From Caldilineaceae bacterium (GTDB taxonomy: Bacteria > Chloroflexota > Anaerolineae > Caldilineales > Caldilineaceae): DNA of 64,000 nt. The notes beneath the pieces were generated by a model that was not told the origin of the DNA, ran no database searches, and worked only from the letters and a program-made list of their open reading frames with translations. Location of the stretch: the NCBI GenBank assembly GCA_026989655.1, contig JALSIX010000006.1, forward strand, positions 1 to 64,000, written 5' to 3'. Positions 34,681 through 44,425 of this stretch are shown piece by piece. Position 1 is the stretch's first letter, and the number at the start of each line of letters is the position of its first letter. A program made the translations under genes and the position numbers.

Positions 34681-35670
34681 ATGCGCGACCGACTCGTCAT
34701 CCTCGTAGGCTTGTTGCTGATCGCTGGGCTGGTCCTTGCTGGCTGCGCAACCCGGGCTGGAGTCGGTGAAGCAGCCGCGATGGCCGAACCCGACGAGATG
34801 GTGATCGACCTGCCGGCCATTGTCGTCGACTTTGACAGCGAGGGCAACGCATCCATCGGGGGCGTGCCGGTGGCGGAGCTCGGCCAGACCATGGGGGCCG
34901 ACCTGTCCACCCTCCGCATGGATCCCGGCTGGGTCCGTTACTTCACCGAGACCAACATCCAGCATATCCAGATCAACAACACCCCGAACGGTCTCCAGCT
35001 TCTGGTCAACGGCCAGCCCATCCCCTCCTTGAAGTGGGATGAGAACCGGCTGGTGGCCACCGCGGACATCATGAGCCGCCTGGGGGTGGTGCAGCCGGTG
35101 GTCAACAAGGTCATGCCCCTGGTGGACAACCTGGGCGTGGGCGTGATCCTGCGCTTCCCCGTGAAGGCCGGCATGGAGGTCATCCCCTTCGTGGTGGAGG
35201 GCGACGAGACTGCGGCCGCGGAGGCTGCCCGGATGCGGGAGGAGTTCCTGGCGGCCGTGGGGGCCCCGCCCACCATCCAGCTTCCCATCTTCTACAACGA
35301 GGACGGCTCCTTCAGCGTGGGTGATCTGACCGACGTGGAGTGGCAGGCCGTCACCGGCACCCCGTTGACCGCGCTGCGGCTGCAGCCCCAGGCCATCCAG
35401 GCCATGTCCCAGCTGGGCATCCAGAGCCTGGGCTTCCGCACCGACGAGAACGGCGTCCACATCTCCATCAACGGCCAGGCTCTGCCCTACGTCTCCTGGG
35501 CCCAGGGCGAGGCCCTCTACCTGGTGGATCTGATCCAGCAGACCGGTCTCCTGGATGCCTACCTGGGCGGTGCCCTGCCCGTGGCCACGGACATGTTGGT
35601 CACAACCCTGGAGCAGCTCCTCCCGGTGGTCCAGGCCTCCAAGGCCAACCTGATCGTGTACTTTCCCTGA
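34681..35670 (+). CDS. Lipoprotein of unknown function with a tandemly duplicated domain
   Basis: This 329-aa protein has a short signal and lipobox 'LVLAGC' (Cys22). The mature part is two related halves. Residues ~45-160 contain 'VVDFDSEGNASIGGVPVAELG' and 'GLQLLVNGQPIPSLKWDENRL'. Residues ~200-329 contain 'IFYNEDGSFSVGDLTDVEW' and 'GVHISINGQALPYVSWAQGEAL'. Each half ends in a helix-rich segment ('IMSRLGVVQPVVNKVMPLV' and 'LIQQTGLLDAYLGGALPVA'). I do not recognise a named family. AGGAGG precedes the ATG and a consensus promoter drives it, so it is probably well expressed on the cell surface. No partner gene is evident. Confidence 0.8.
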   Translation: MRDRLVILVGLLLIAGLVLAGCATRAGVGEAAAMAEPDEMVIDLPAIVVDFDSEGNASIGGVPVAELGQTMGADLSTLRMDPGWVRYFTETNIQHIQINNTPNGLQLLVNGQPIPSLKWDENRLVATADIMSRLGVVQPVVNKVMPLVDNLGVGVILRFPVKAGMEVIPFVVEGDETAAAEAARMREEFLAAVGAPPTIQLPIFYNEDGSFSVGDLTDVEWQAVTGTPLTALRLQPQAIQAMSQLGIQSLGFRTDENGVHISINGQALPYVSWAQGEALYLVDLIQQTGLLDAYLGGALPVATDMLVTTLEQLLPVVQASKANLIVYFP

Positions 35671-35695
35671 GCCTTCCTGAGGTGCGTGGGCGACA

Positions 35696-35759
35696 CCACA
35701 GGTCTCTACCTGTGGGCGGTGGCGTGTTGCCAGAGGGGTGGGTGGATGCCCACCCCTCT
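35696..35759. terminator. Tandem hairpins after the lipoprotein gene
   Basis: CCACAGGT (35696-35703) and ACCTGTGG (35708-35715) form an 8-bp stem with loop CTCT. AGAGGGGTGGG (35732-35742) and CCCACCCCTCT (35749-35759) form an 11-bp stem with loop TGGATG. Neither has a T-run, but two strong stems directly after a stop codon are consistent with termination or 3'-end protection. Confidence 0.5.
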
Positions 35760-35856
35760 CTCGTGTCCGTCTTCGGTGGTTCGGGATGGCTGGAATGCTC
35801 CCACCCCCACTCCACTTCACCCGATGGCTTCCCACCTCTCCCCCGAGCCCAGCGCC

Positions 35857-36351
35857 ATGGCCTTCACCAACAACGTCACCCGCCTGCTCCACCAACGCCG
35901 GATCCCCCATACTGTCCACACCTATCCCTACGGCCCCCGGGCCCACAGCGCCGTCCAGGTAGCCCAGATCCTGGGGCTGCCTGCCCCGCAGGTGTTCAAG
36001 ACCCTGGTGGTGGAGGGAGCCCAGCCGGGTACCCGCCCCATCCTGGCCCTGATCCCGGGACCGGCCACCCTGGATACCCGAAAGCTGGCCCGGGCGGCCG
36101 GGGAGAAGAAGGTCCGCATGGCCACCCGAGACCGGGCAGAGCGTCTCACCGGTCTCCAGGCTGGGGGCATCAGCCCTCTGGCCCTGCTGTCGCGGCGATT
36201 TCGGGTCTTCCTGGATCGTCGGGCCATGGAACATCCCCGGATCTACGTCAGTGCAGGGCAGCGCGGTGCCCAGGTGGGGCTCGCTCCCGAGGACCTGGTT
36301 CGCCTGGTCCAGGCCCGGCTCGCGGACCTGTGTGCGCTCCAGGGGGAATAG
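35857..36351 (+). CDS. ybaK: YbaK/EbsC-family aminoacyl-tRNA deacylase
   Basis: This 164-aa protein probably hydrolyses mischarged tRNA, Cys-tRNA(Pro) in the characterised members. It has 'LGLPAPQVFKTLVV' with the catalytic-type lysine, 'LIPGPATLDTRKLARAAGEKKVRMA' and 'GGISPLALLSRRFRVFLD', all typical of the YbaK subgroup. Two in-frame ATGs exist: 35857, where family homology starts (my choice), and 35824, which would add 11 residues. Neither has a clear ribosome-binding site. It stands alone between the tandem hairpins and a convergent gene. Confidence 0.88.
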   Translation: MAFTNNVTRLLHQRRIPHTVHTYPYGPRAHSAVQVAQILGLPAPQVFKTLVVEGAQPGTRPILALIPGPATLDTRKLARAAGEKKVRMATRDRAERLTGLQAGGISPLALLSRRFRVFLDRRAMEHPRIYVSAGQRGAQVGLAPEDLVRLVQARLADLCALQGE

Positions 36352-36370
36352 GGACGGATGGAGGTGGGCC

Positions 36371-37309
36371 TCATTCGGACCAGTCGGTCCGATCCAGGAG
36401 GGTAAGCCGGTAGCGGTGGCGTCCTGGGGCGATGGCCTCGGAGAAGTGATGGGTCGCGGTCACCATCTCCAGGTAGAGGGGGGTCTCCGCAACCACCTGG
36501 ATCTGGAGACCCGCGTCGGTCTCCGCGAGGGCCTGCAGGTGGACCCGAGCCGGGCCCACGGCCAGGCCCTCTACGGCCAGAGGCGGAGGTTCCCACAGGT
36601 GCCAGGCCAACGCTCCCTCACACCCATCGGGCTCCAGACCCAGCAGGCCTCGCAGGACCAGGGGGACCGTTGCCATGGGCGCGGCTGGGCCCCCAGCCGC
36701 CAGGCCGTGGGCCCAGTCCCAGGCCCGGTGGTGGGCAGCCAGTTCCACCAGGAGGGGCCGGGGATCGGGCTTCCCGTCCTCCTCGGGCTCTGGGAGAGGC
36801 TTCTCCGTGTGGGAAGGGGCCTCCATGGGGGGACCTTCCCAGGCCCACCGTACCAGCTCGGCCCAGGGGGATGAGGGAGGATGGATGGGGGGCGGCGTCG
36901 GCGGCGCAGGGGCCTTGTCCAGCAGCGTCTCCATCTGGGCCAGGGCCCATCGGTCCAGATAGGCCAGGGCCCGGTCCCGAGGGCTCTCGGGTGGGGGCCT
37001 TCGCCCCAGGAGGGTTCGCCAACGGGACAGGCGGGCCTGGGTGTGGCGGCGGGCGCCGCTCCAGCGCAGCACGTGCCAGTCGGCCCAGACGGCCAGGGGG
37101 ATGGCGCTGTTGGCCTGGGCCAGCCTGTGGAGATGCGCCTGAAGGGGCAGATGGGCCCATCCTGGGGCGGCCAGGTAGAGGAGCCAGCCTCCCTCGGGGC
37201 CGGTGCAGGCCTCGGGGGCCTGGAGCCGTTCCGCCAGGAGGGCAGCCCCCTTCGCATAGCTGCGCGATGTCCGGGGGTGGCGGGGGAGCCAGACCTGGGG
37301 GAATGCCAT
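36371..37309 (-). CDS. Hypothetical protein resembling the C-terminal part of an (alpha/alpha)6 glycosidase
   Basis: This 312-aa product has no recognisable catalytic motif. Its last ~120 residues ('LVELAAHHRAWDWAHGL', 'LRGLLGLEPDGCEGALAWHLW', 'VEGLAVGPARVHLQAL') look like the C-terminal region of amylo-alpha-1,6-glucosidase or glycogen-debranching-type proteins, where a helical barrel end is followed by a beta domain. The N-terminal half is Trp/Pro/Arg-rich. It starts 8 bp after the SIS-protein stop, with GAGG upstream of the ATG, so the two are co-transcribed. It could be a truncated derivative or a divergent stand-alone family. I am unsure of the function. Confidence 0.5.
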   Translation of the reverse strand: MAFPQVWLPRHPRTSRSYAKGAALLAERLQAPEACTGPEGGWLLYLAAPGWAHLPLQAHLHRLAQANSAIPLAVWADWHVLRWSGARRHTQARLSRWRTLLGRRPPPESPRDRALAYLDRWALAQMETLLDKAPAPPTPPPIHPPSSPWAELVRWAWEGPPMEAPSHTEKPLPEPEEDGKPDPRPLLVELAAHHRAWDWAHGLAAGGPAAPMATVPLVLRGLLGLEPDGCEGALAWHLWEPPPLAVEGLAVGPARVHLQALAETDAGLQIQVVAETPLYLEMVTATHHFSEAIAPGRHRYRLTLLDRTDWSE

Positions 37310-37317
37310 CCTGTGCC

Positions 37318-38367
37318 TCAGCGGGTCTCGGTCACCTTGCGCAGGCCTCGGGGATGGTCCGGGTCGTAGTCCCGGGCGTGGGCCAGGTGCATGGCCAAGA
37401 GTTGACCCGGAACGATCGCGGTCAGGGGGGAGAGCCATTCGGGCACCTGGGGGGGCAGGGGAAGCTGTTTCCTTCCTTGGGCCAGGAGCTCGGGCAGGTC
37501 GCTGATCACGATCACCTCGGCCTCCCGCTCGCGGAGCCGTTGGATGAAGCGGCCCATCTCCTCCTGGAGCGCGCCGGCCGGGGCCACCACGAATGCGGGA
37601 AACCCGTGTTGGATCAGGGCCAGGGGGCCGTGGAGGAAGTCTGCGCTGCTGTAGGGTTCGGCCACCGAGTAGGTCAGCTCCTTGAGCTTCAGGGCCATCT
37701 CGAAGGCGGTGGCATAGTTGTAGCCCCGGCCGATGACCACGCAGTTCACCATGTACCGATACCGTTCCGCGGTGGGGGCCACGTCCGCGTTGCGTTCCAG
37801 GGTGTCGGCCACCCAGGCGGGCACCTGTCGAAGCGCCGTCCAGCTCTCCGGCTCCTGGGTGAGCGCGGCCACCAACATCGCGACCACCAGGAGCTGGCCG
37901 GTATAGGTCTTGGTCGCGGCCACGGCCCGTTCTGGGCCGGTGTGGAGCTGGAGGACGTGGTCGGCCTGTTGGGCCAGGGCGGAGGCCGGGTCGTTGGTGA
38001 TGGCCGCGGTGGGGCGTCCCTGCTGTCGGGCCTCGGCCAGGACACTGACGATATCGGGGCTGCGTCCGCTCTGGCTGATCCCGAGCACCGCGGTGTGGGG
38101 GCCGAAACGGGGAGGGGTGCCGTAGACGGTGAAGAGGCTGGGCGTGGTCAGGGTCACCGGAAGGCGGGCCCGGGCCCCCAGGAGATACTGGGCGTATCGG
38201 CCTGCGTTGTCGCTGCTGCCCCGCGCGGCGATCACCACATGGTCGACCCCCTGGGCCCGCCACTTCCTGGCCACCCGCTCCACAGCCGGCGTCTCCTGTT
38301 CCAGGAGGCGGGCCAGCACCTGGGGCTGTTCGTGGATCTCTCGGTAGAGATGCGTGGATTCGAGCAT
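37318..38367 (-). CDS. SIS-domain sugar isomerase/aminotransferase-like protein (GlmS C-half/AgaS type)
   Basis: This 349-aa protein has two SIS domains: the first around residues 35-170 ('[20 protein letters not shown]', '[12 protein letters not shown]', '[12 protein letters not shown]'), the second around 195-330 ('[21 protein letters not shown]', '[15 protein letters not shown]'). It lacks the glutaminase domain of GlmS, so it resembles stand-alone glucosamine-6-phosphate deaminases or fructoselysine/AgaS-type isomerases. The ATG at 38367 has AAAGGA upstream. It is divergent from the acyl-CoA dehydrogenase gene, with an 18-bp palindrome between them. The substrate is a phosphosugar of unknown identity. 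Confidence 0.87.
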   Translation of the reverse strand: MLESTHLYREIHEQPQVLARLLEQETPAVERVARKWRAQGVDHVVIAARGSSDNAGRYAQYLLGARARLPVTLTTPSLFTVYGTPPRFGPHTAVLGISQSGRSPDIVSVLAEARQQGRPTAAITNDPASALAQQADHVLQLHTGPERAVAATKTYTGQLLVVAMLVAALTQEPESWTALRQVPAWVADTLERNADVAPTAERYRYMVNCVVIGRGYNYATAFEMALKLKELTYSVAEPYSSADFLHGPLALIQHGFPAFVVAPAGALQEEMGRFIQRLREREAEVIVISDLPELLAQGRKQLPLPPQVPEWLSPLTAIVPGQLLAMHLAHARDYDPDHPRGLRKVTETR

Positions 38368-38414
38368 GGTGTGGTATCCTTTCCCCTCCACGGTGCACGG
38401 ATCGGGCTCCTGGG

Positions 38415-38432
38415 CTCCATGGTAACATGGAG
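38415..38432. promoter_or_regulatory. 18-bp palindrome in the SIS/acyl-CoA dehydrogenase divergent region
   Basis: CTCCATG and CATGGAG flank GTAA with no mismatch. It is 48 bp upstream of the SIS gene start and 132 bp from the acyl-CoA dehydrogenase start, a position suited to an operator. No regulator gene is adjacent. Confidence 0.4.
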
Positions 38433-38563
38433 GCAACCGGGCGGCAATCCTGCCCCGGTAGACTGGCCTCTGGAGGCCGGGGAAGATTGGCCGCCACCAT
38501 CCACGAGACCGGACAGGGAACGAACCCCGCCGAGGCAAGGACTTCAGACTGAAGGAGAGGACG

Positions 38564-39697
38564 ATGTACGAGCTTTCTGACGACCTGAGGATGCTGAGGG
38601 ATCTGGCCCGGGAGTTCACGGCCAAGGAGATCACGCCCCGGGCGGCCGAGTACGATGAGAGCGGCGAGTGGCCCTGGGAGATCTTCCACAAGGCCCGGGA
38701 GGTGGGCCTGGTGAACCTGAACATTCCCGAGGAATACGGCGGCCTGGGCGCCACCGTGTTGGAGGAGTCCATCGTGGCCGAGGAGATGGCCTACGGCTGC
38801 TCGGGCATCCAGACCGCGCTCATGCTCAACCAGTTGGCCGTCCTGCCCATCCTTCTGGCCGGCACGCCGGAGCAGAAGGCCCGCTACCTTTCGCGGCTGA
38901 CCGAGGAGGGCCTGGTGGCGGCCTACTGCATGACCGAGCCGGATGCCGGCTCGGATGTGGCCGGGATCAAGGCCACGGCCACCCGCCGGGGAGATCGGTA
39001 TCTCCTCAACGGGACCAAGACCTGGATCACCGATGGGCCGGTGGCCAGCCTCTTCACCGTGTTCGCCAAGACGGACCCGGAGGCCGGGCGGCGGGGCATG
39101 AGCTGCTTCATCGTGGAGCGGGACTGGCCCGGGGTCAGCACCAGCAAGCCCCTGGAGAAGATGGGACAGCATGCGGCCCAGGCCTGCCAGGTCTTCTTCG
39201 AGGAGGTGGAGGTGCCGGTGGAGAACCGCCTGGGCAAGGAGGGCGATGGCTTCCTGATCGCCATGAAGGTGTTCGACCGCAGCCGTCCTCCGGTGGCCGC
39301 GGCGGCCATTGGGGTTGCCCGCCGGGCCCTGGACGAGGCCGTCCGCTACGCCGGCGAGCGGCACGCCTTCGGCCAGCCCATTGCCCACTTTCAGGGGGTG
39401 GGCTTCATGCTGGCGGACATGGCCATCCGGGTGGAGGCCGGCCGCCATCTGGCCTACAAGTCCGCCTGGTTGGTGGACAACGGCCAGCGGAACACCATGG
39501 TCGCGGCCATGGCCAAGGCCTTCTGCGCGGACGCAGCCATGCAGAACGCCACCGACGCGGTCCAGATCTTCGGCGGCAACGGCTACAGCCGGGAGTATCC
39601 GGTGGAGAAGCTGATGCGGGACGCGAAGATCTACCAGATCTACGAGGGCACCACCCAGATCCAGAAGCGGATCATCCAGCGGGAGCTGTACCGCTGA
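38564..39697 (+). CDS. Acyl-CoA dehydrogenase
   Basis: This 377-aa FAD flavoenzyme catalyses alpha,beta-dehydrogenation of an acyl-CoA. It has the FAD/substrate segment '[19 protein letters not shown]', 'GTKTWITDG', '[22 protein letters not shown]' and '[23 protein letters not shown]'. The 'IYEGTTQIQ' segment supplies the usual catalytic base Glu. Length is normal for the short/medium-chain group. The ATG follows GAAGGAGAGG. It is a single-gene unit here; an ETF partner is not in the window. Chain-length specificity cannot be read. Confidence 0.94.
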   Translation: MYELSDDLRMLRDLAREFTAKEITPRAAEYDESGEWPWEIFHKAREVGLVNLNIPEEYGGLGATVLEESIVAEEMAYGCSGIQTALMLNQLAVLPILLAGTPEQKARYLSRLTEEGLVAAYCMTEPDAGSDVAGIKATATRRGDRYLLNGTKTWITDGPVASLFTVFAKTDPEAGRRGMSCFIVERDWPGVSTSKPLEKMGQHAAQACQVFFEEVEVPVENRLGKEGDGFLIAMKVFDRSRPPVAAAAIGVARRALDEAVRYAGERHAFGQPIAHFQGVGFMLADMAIRVEAGRHLAYKSAWLVDNGQRNTMVAAMAKAFCADAAMQNATDAVQIFGGNGYSREYPVEKLMRDAKIYQIYEGTTQIQKRIIQRELYR

Positions 39698-39737
39698 ACT
39701 GCCGGGCCCGGGGCCACCAGCTCCCGGGCCCTCGGCC

Positions 39738-41213
39738 CTAACGGACGGCCCGGAGGAAGACCAGCTGTTTCTCGAAGACCAGCTCGCCGTTGCGCAGGCG
39801 GACGTGGAGGCCCGCGGCGTCTGTCTCCATGCTGGCCTCCAACATGGTGCAGACCGCGTCTCGGGTCTCCTCGTCCACGGCCAGCTCATCCAGCCAGCGG
39901 TCCACCCGGTACTCCACCGACACCATCCGCTCCCGTTCCACCAGGAAGCCCAGCGCGCCGAGCCGGCTGTGCCACTCCTCGGCGCTCCGGATGGCCACGT
40001 GGGTGGGGTTTCGGCGGCCCTCGATGGCGTTGTGGGTGGCCCGATGCACCGGGTCCTCCGGCGCGGCGATCTCGATCAGGAGGAGTTTGCCGCCGGGCCG
40101 CAGCACCCGGCGGGCCTCGGCCAGGATCCGCTCTGCGCCCCGGGTATGGTGGAGCAACAGGGGCAGCACCGCCCAGTCGAAGGTCTGCTCCGCGAAGGGG
40201 AGGTCCTGGGCCGCGGCCAGGCGGAAGCCCATCCGTGCGGCCCGCTCTGCGTCCTGGAGGCGGAGCCGGTCCAGCTCGGCCCGTTCCAGCATCATGGGGC
40301 TCACGTCCACCCCCAACACCTCCCGGAACGGTCGTCCGGCCAGATGCTGGACCAGCCAGCCCAGCCCGCTGCCCACCACCAACACGCGTCCCCTCTCCTG
40401 GCCCTCCAGCATGTGGAGGGCGATCTCTCCGATGACCTTTTCGTGTTCGGGCTCGGGCAGCGGGGGATGGATCTGGGCCACCCGGTTGTAGAGCCGTCGA
40501 ATGGCCTGGAGCTCCTCCACCTCTTCCTGGGAGGTGCGGTCCGAGAGCATCTCGGGGAGAGGGGCCCGGGGGACGTGGGGGAGGTGTTCCCGTCGGTTCA
40601 GGCCTCGCAGGTACCAGGCCCCGTGGCAGAGGCAGAGCTCGCTGATGGTGGCATGTTCGATCCAGAAGCGGGTCCGGGGGCTCTCGGCCAGCAGGCGCAG
40701 GATCCCGGCCACGGTCACCGGGCTGGTGACCAGGGCCACGGTCTGGCCGCCATGGCCCCGGAGGATGGAGGACAGGGCCTGGTGCAGCGCCTCCAGGTCC
40801 ATCTGGCCCAGCAGGGCGTCCAAGGTCTCCGCGGTGGGTTCGTGGGGGAAGGGGAGGTCGGCCGAGGGGAGATGGGGGGCCTCCACAACGGGGAGGCCTA
40901 GGGCCTGGCCGATGGACTGGGCGGTGAGGCGGCTGCGCAGCTGAGGGCCGCTCACCAGGTGGTGGACGGTCTCGTACTGGGCCAGCCATCGGGCCAGCGC
41001 GCTGGCCTGCTCCCATCCTCGGGCGCTGAGGCCGCTGTCCACCGCCACGTCGGGCCCATAGCGGCGATAGATGCTCTCCGCGTGGACCACGAGGAGCAAC
41101 CGGGTGTTCTCCTCGCCTACAGGGCCTTTCCACGGGAGGGGTTCTGCCGAAGGCCGGGACACTTGGGCAGTTGCCGGGTCCGCGAACGCGGGCTCGGTGG
41201 TGCGATCGGACAT
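39738..41213 (-). CDS. Fusion of a degenerate histidine-phosphatase domain and a SAM methyltransferase
   Basis: This 491-aa protein joins two domains. Residues ~37-210 have the order and spacing of a phosphoglycerate-mutase-like histidine phosphatase ('LLLVVHAES', 'LSARGWEQASALARWL', 'VSGPQLRSRLTAQSIGQALG'). However, the catalytic RHG is V43-H44-A45, and the second catalytic His position ('ALVTSPVTVAGIL') is Ser164. Residues ~240-460 are a class I methyltransferase ('VLVVGSGLGWLVQHLA', 'VLGVDVSPMMLERA', 'WAVLPLLLHH', 'RRVLRPGGKLLLIEI'). The first domain is probably non-catalytic. It is convergent with the acyl-CoA dehydrogenase gene and divergent from EF-G2. Substrates are unknown. Confidence 0.82.
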   Translation of the reverse strand: MSDRTTEPAFADPATAQVSRPSAEPLPWKGPVGEENTRLLLVVHAESIYRRYGPDVAVDSGLSARGWEQASALARWLAQYETVHHLVSGPQLRSRLTAQSIGQALGLPVVEAPHLPSADLPFPHEPTAETLDALLGQMDLEALHQALSSILRGHGGQTVALVTSPVTVAGILRLLAESPRTRFWIEHATISELCLCHGAWYLRGLNRREHLPHVPRAPLPEMLSDRTSQEEVEELQAIRRLYNRVAQIHPPLPEPEHEKVIGEIALHMLEGQERGRVLVVGSGLGWLVQHLAGRPFREVLGVDVSPMMLERAELDRLRLQDAERAARMGFRLAAAQDLPFAEQTFDWAVLPLLLHHTRGAERILAEARRVLRPGGKLLLIEIAAPEDPVHRATHNAIEGRRNPTHVAIRSAEEWHSRLGALGFLVERERMVSVEYRVDRWLDELAVDEETRDAVCTMLEASMETDAAGLHVRLRNGELVFEKQLVFLRAVR

Positions 41214-41262
41214 GGGCGGATCATAGCAGAGGGCTCCACGCCGTGCAAACTTTCCCATTTCG

Positions 41263-41291
41263 TTGACATTCCCCTGGATTTCCAGTACAAT
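41263..41291 (+). promoter_or_regulatory. Consensus sigma-70 promoter of the EF-G2 gene
   Basis: A perfect TTGACA (41263-41268) and TACAAT (41286-41291) are 17 bp apart, about 155 bp upstream of the EF-G2 ATG. It is the same configuration as the promoter at 34450. Confidence 0.75.
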
Positions 41292-41445
41292 CCTCGGGGT
41301 TCGGCAGGCAGGACCTGGCTTCTCTGCCACAGGGCGTGCCCCGCGCAGCGCAGGAGCGACCGTTGGTGGGGATGGGTGCTCCTCCATGCTGCCCCGCAAC
41401 GGAGTTCGCTCGCCATCACCACCACGTGCGACTTAGGGAGGGCTC

Positions 41446-43521
<2,076 letters not shown>

Positions 43522-43606
43522 CCCCTTGGGAACCCGGTGTGGCGGTCCTCCCGTACGGCCGAAACGGGGCGGGGTGGTCCTGCAGGTTCTTGGGATCGCC
43601 CCGCCT

Positions 43607-43649
43607 CATCGTTTTCCCAGGCCGGGAAAGAGGGCCTGGGAAAACGATG
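43607..43649. terminator. 17-bp perfect inverted repeat between convergent EF-G2 and Hpt genes
   Basis: 43607-43623 (CATCGTTTTCCCAGGCC) is fully complementary to 43633-43649 with a 9-nt loop. The stem contains A4/T4 on its outer half, so in both directions transcription would meet a GC stem followed by a U-run. This suits a bidirectional terminator between the convergent genes. Confidence 0.6.
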
Positions 43650-43704
43650 TCCCTGTCGTGGAGCCCTCGTCGCTCCCGGTCGGCCTTGGGCCTGGGGCCC
43701 CGGG

Positions 43705-44094
43705 TCACCGGGGCCGTCGTTCCCACAGGAGGGTCACCGTCCGCTCGAAGAGCTGGCGAAACGCGTCGAGCTCGCCATGGATCTGGGCCAGATCGCCCTG
43801 GCGGGCCCGGCTTTCCAGGACGGCCGCCCACCTGGAGAGCCGATGCGCGCCGAAGGTGGCTCCGCTGGACTTGAGGGAGTGGACGCTCAGGGTGGCCTGG
43901 TGGGTGTCTCCTTCCTCCAGGGCCCTTTCGAGCTTCTCCAGGTGGGCTCTTCCATCCTCCACAAAGGTGGCGATGAGATCCTCCAACACCTCGGGGATCC
44001 CGTCGGCCACCTCCTCGAAGAGCTCCTTCAACACCGCTTCATCCAGCATCGGAACGGATTCGAGAGGCGCCTCGGTGGCGTTGTCGAGATGCAT
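43705..44094 (-). CDS. Hpt (histidine phosphotransfer) domain protein
   Basis: This 129-aa all-helical protein carries one Hpt domain with the phospho-acceptor motif 'LSVHSLKSSGATFGA' (His72). It is expected to relay phosphate between a hybrid histidine kinase and a response regulator. No kinase or receiver gene is nearby, so it is an orphan. ATG 44094 is chosen because a TTGTCC-17-TATGGT promoter precedes it; ATG 44049 is an alternative that still keeps the whole domain. Confidence 0.85.
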   Translation of the reverse strand: MHLDNATEAPLESVPMLDEAVLKELFEEVADGIPEVLEDLIATFVEDGRAHLEKLERALEEGDTHQATLSVHSLKSSGATFGAHRLSRWAAVLESRARQGDLAQIHGELDAFRQLFERTVTLLWERRPR

Positions 44095-44425
44095 GGTCGG
44101 TCCTGTCCTGATCGCGTCTCTGCTCGCGCCGTGGGAGGGTCCCTTCGTAAGCCCAGGACAATGAGCCCGCGCGGTTCCACCATAGCGCATTTCCCCGAAA
44201 AGGACAACCATCCATCCCGCTTAAAACCGCTTCGCGCGGACGGGCTCCCGCCCTGGTCTCGGCTTCGCCTATCGAGGCCCTCTGGGCTATACTGGGCAGA
44301 CGTGTGGAGACCGGCCCCTGGCTCCGACGGTGTGGGTGGGGGGCCGGCTCGTCGGCCGGGCCCTGTCCAGCCCCCGGCCTGCCGTGGAATCCAGGCTGGA
44401 TCTCCCCTGTGGAGGAGGCCTTCCC
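44095..44425. other. Divergent promoter region between the Hpt and GT2 genes
   Basis: This 331-bp stretch has no supported gene. It holds the minus-strand promoter for the Hpt gene (44179-44207) and a plus-strand TATACT at 44288-44293 that could serve the glycosyltransferase gene, though its -35 is poor. No other structure was recognised. Confidence 0.55.
44179..44207 (-). promoter_or_regulatory. Promoter of the Hpt gene
   Basis: On the minus strand TTGTCC (44202-44207) and TATGGT (44179-44184) are separated by 17 bp and lie about 85 bp upstream of the Hpt ATG. Confidence 0.5.
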
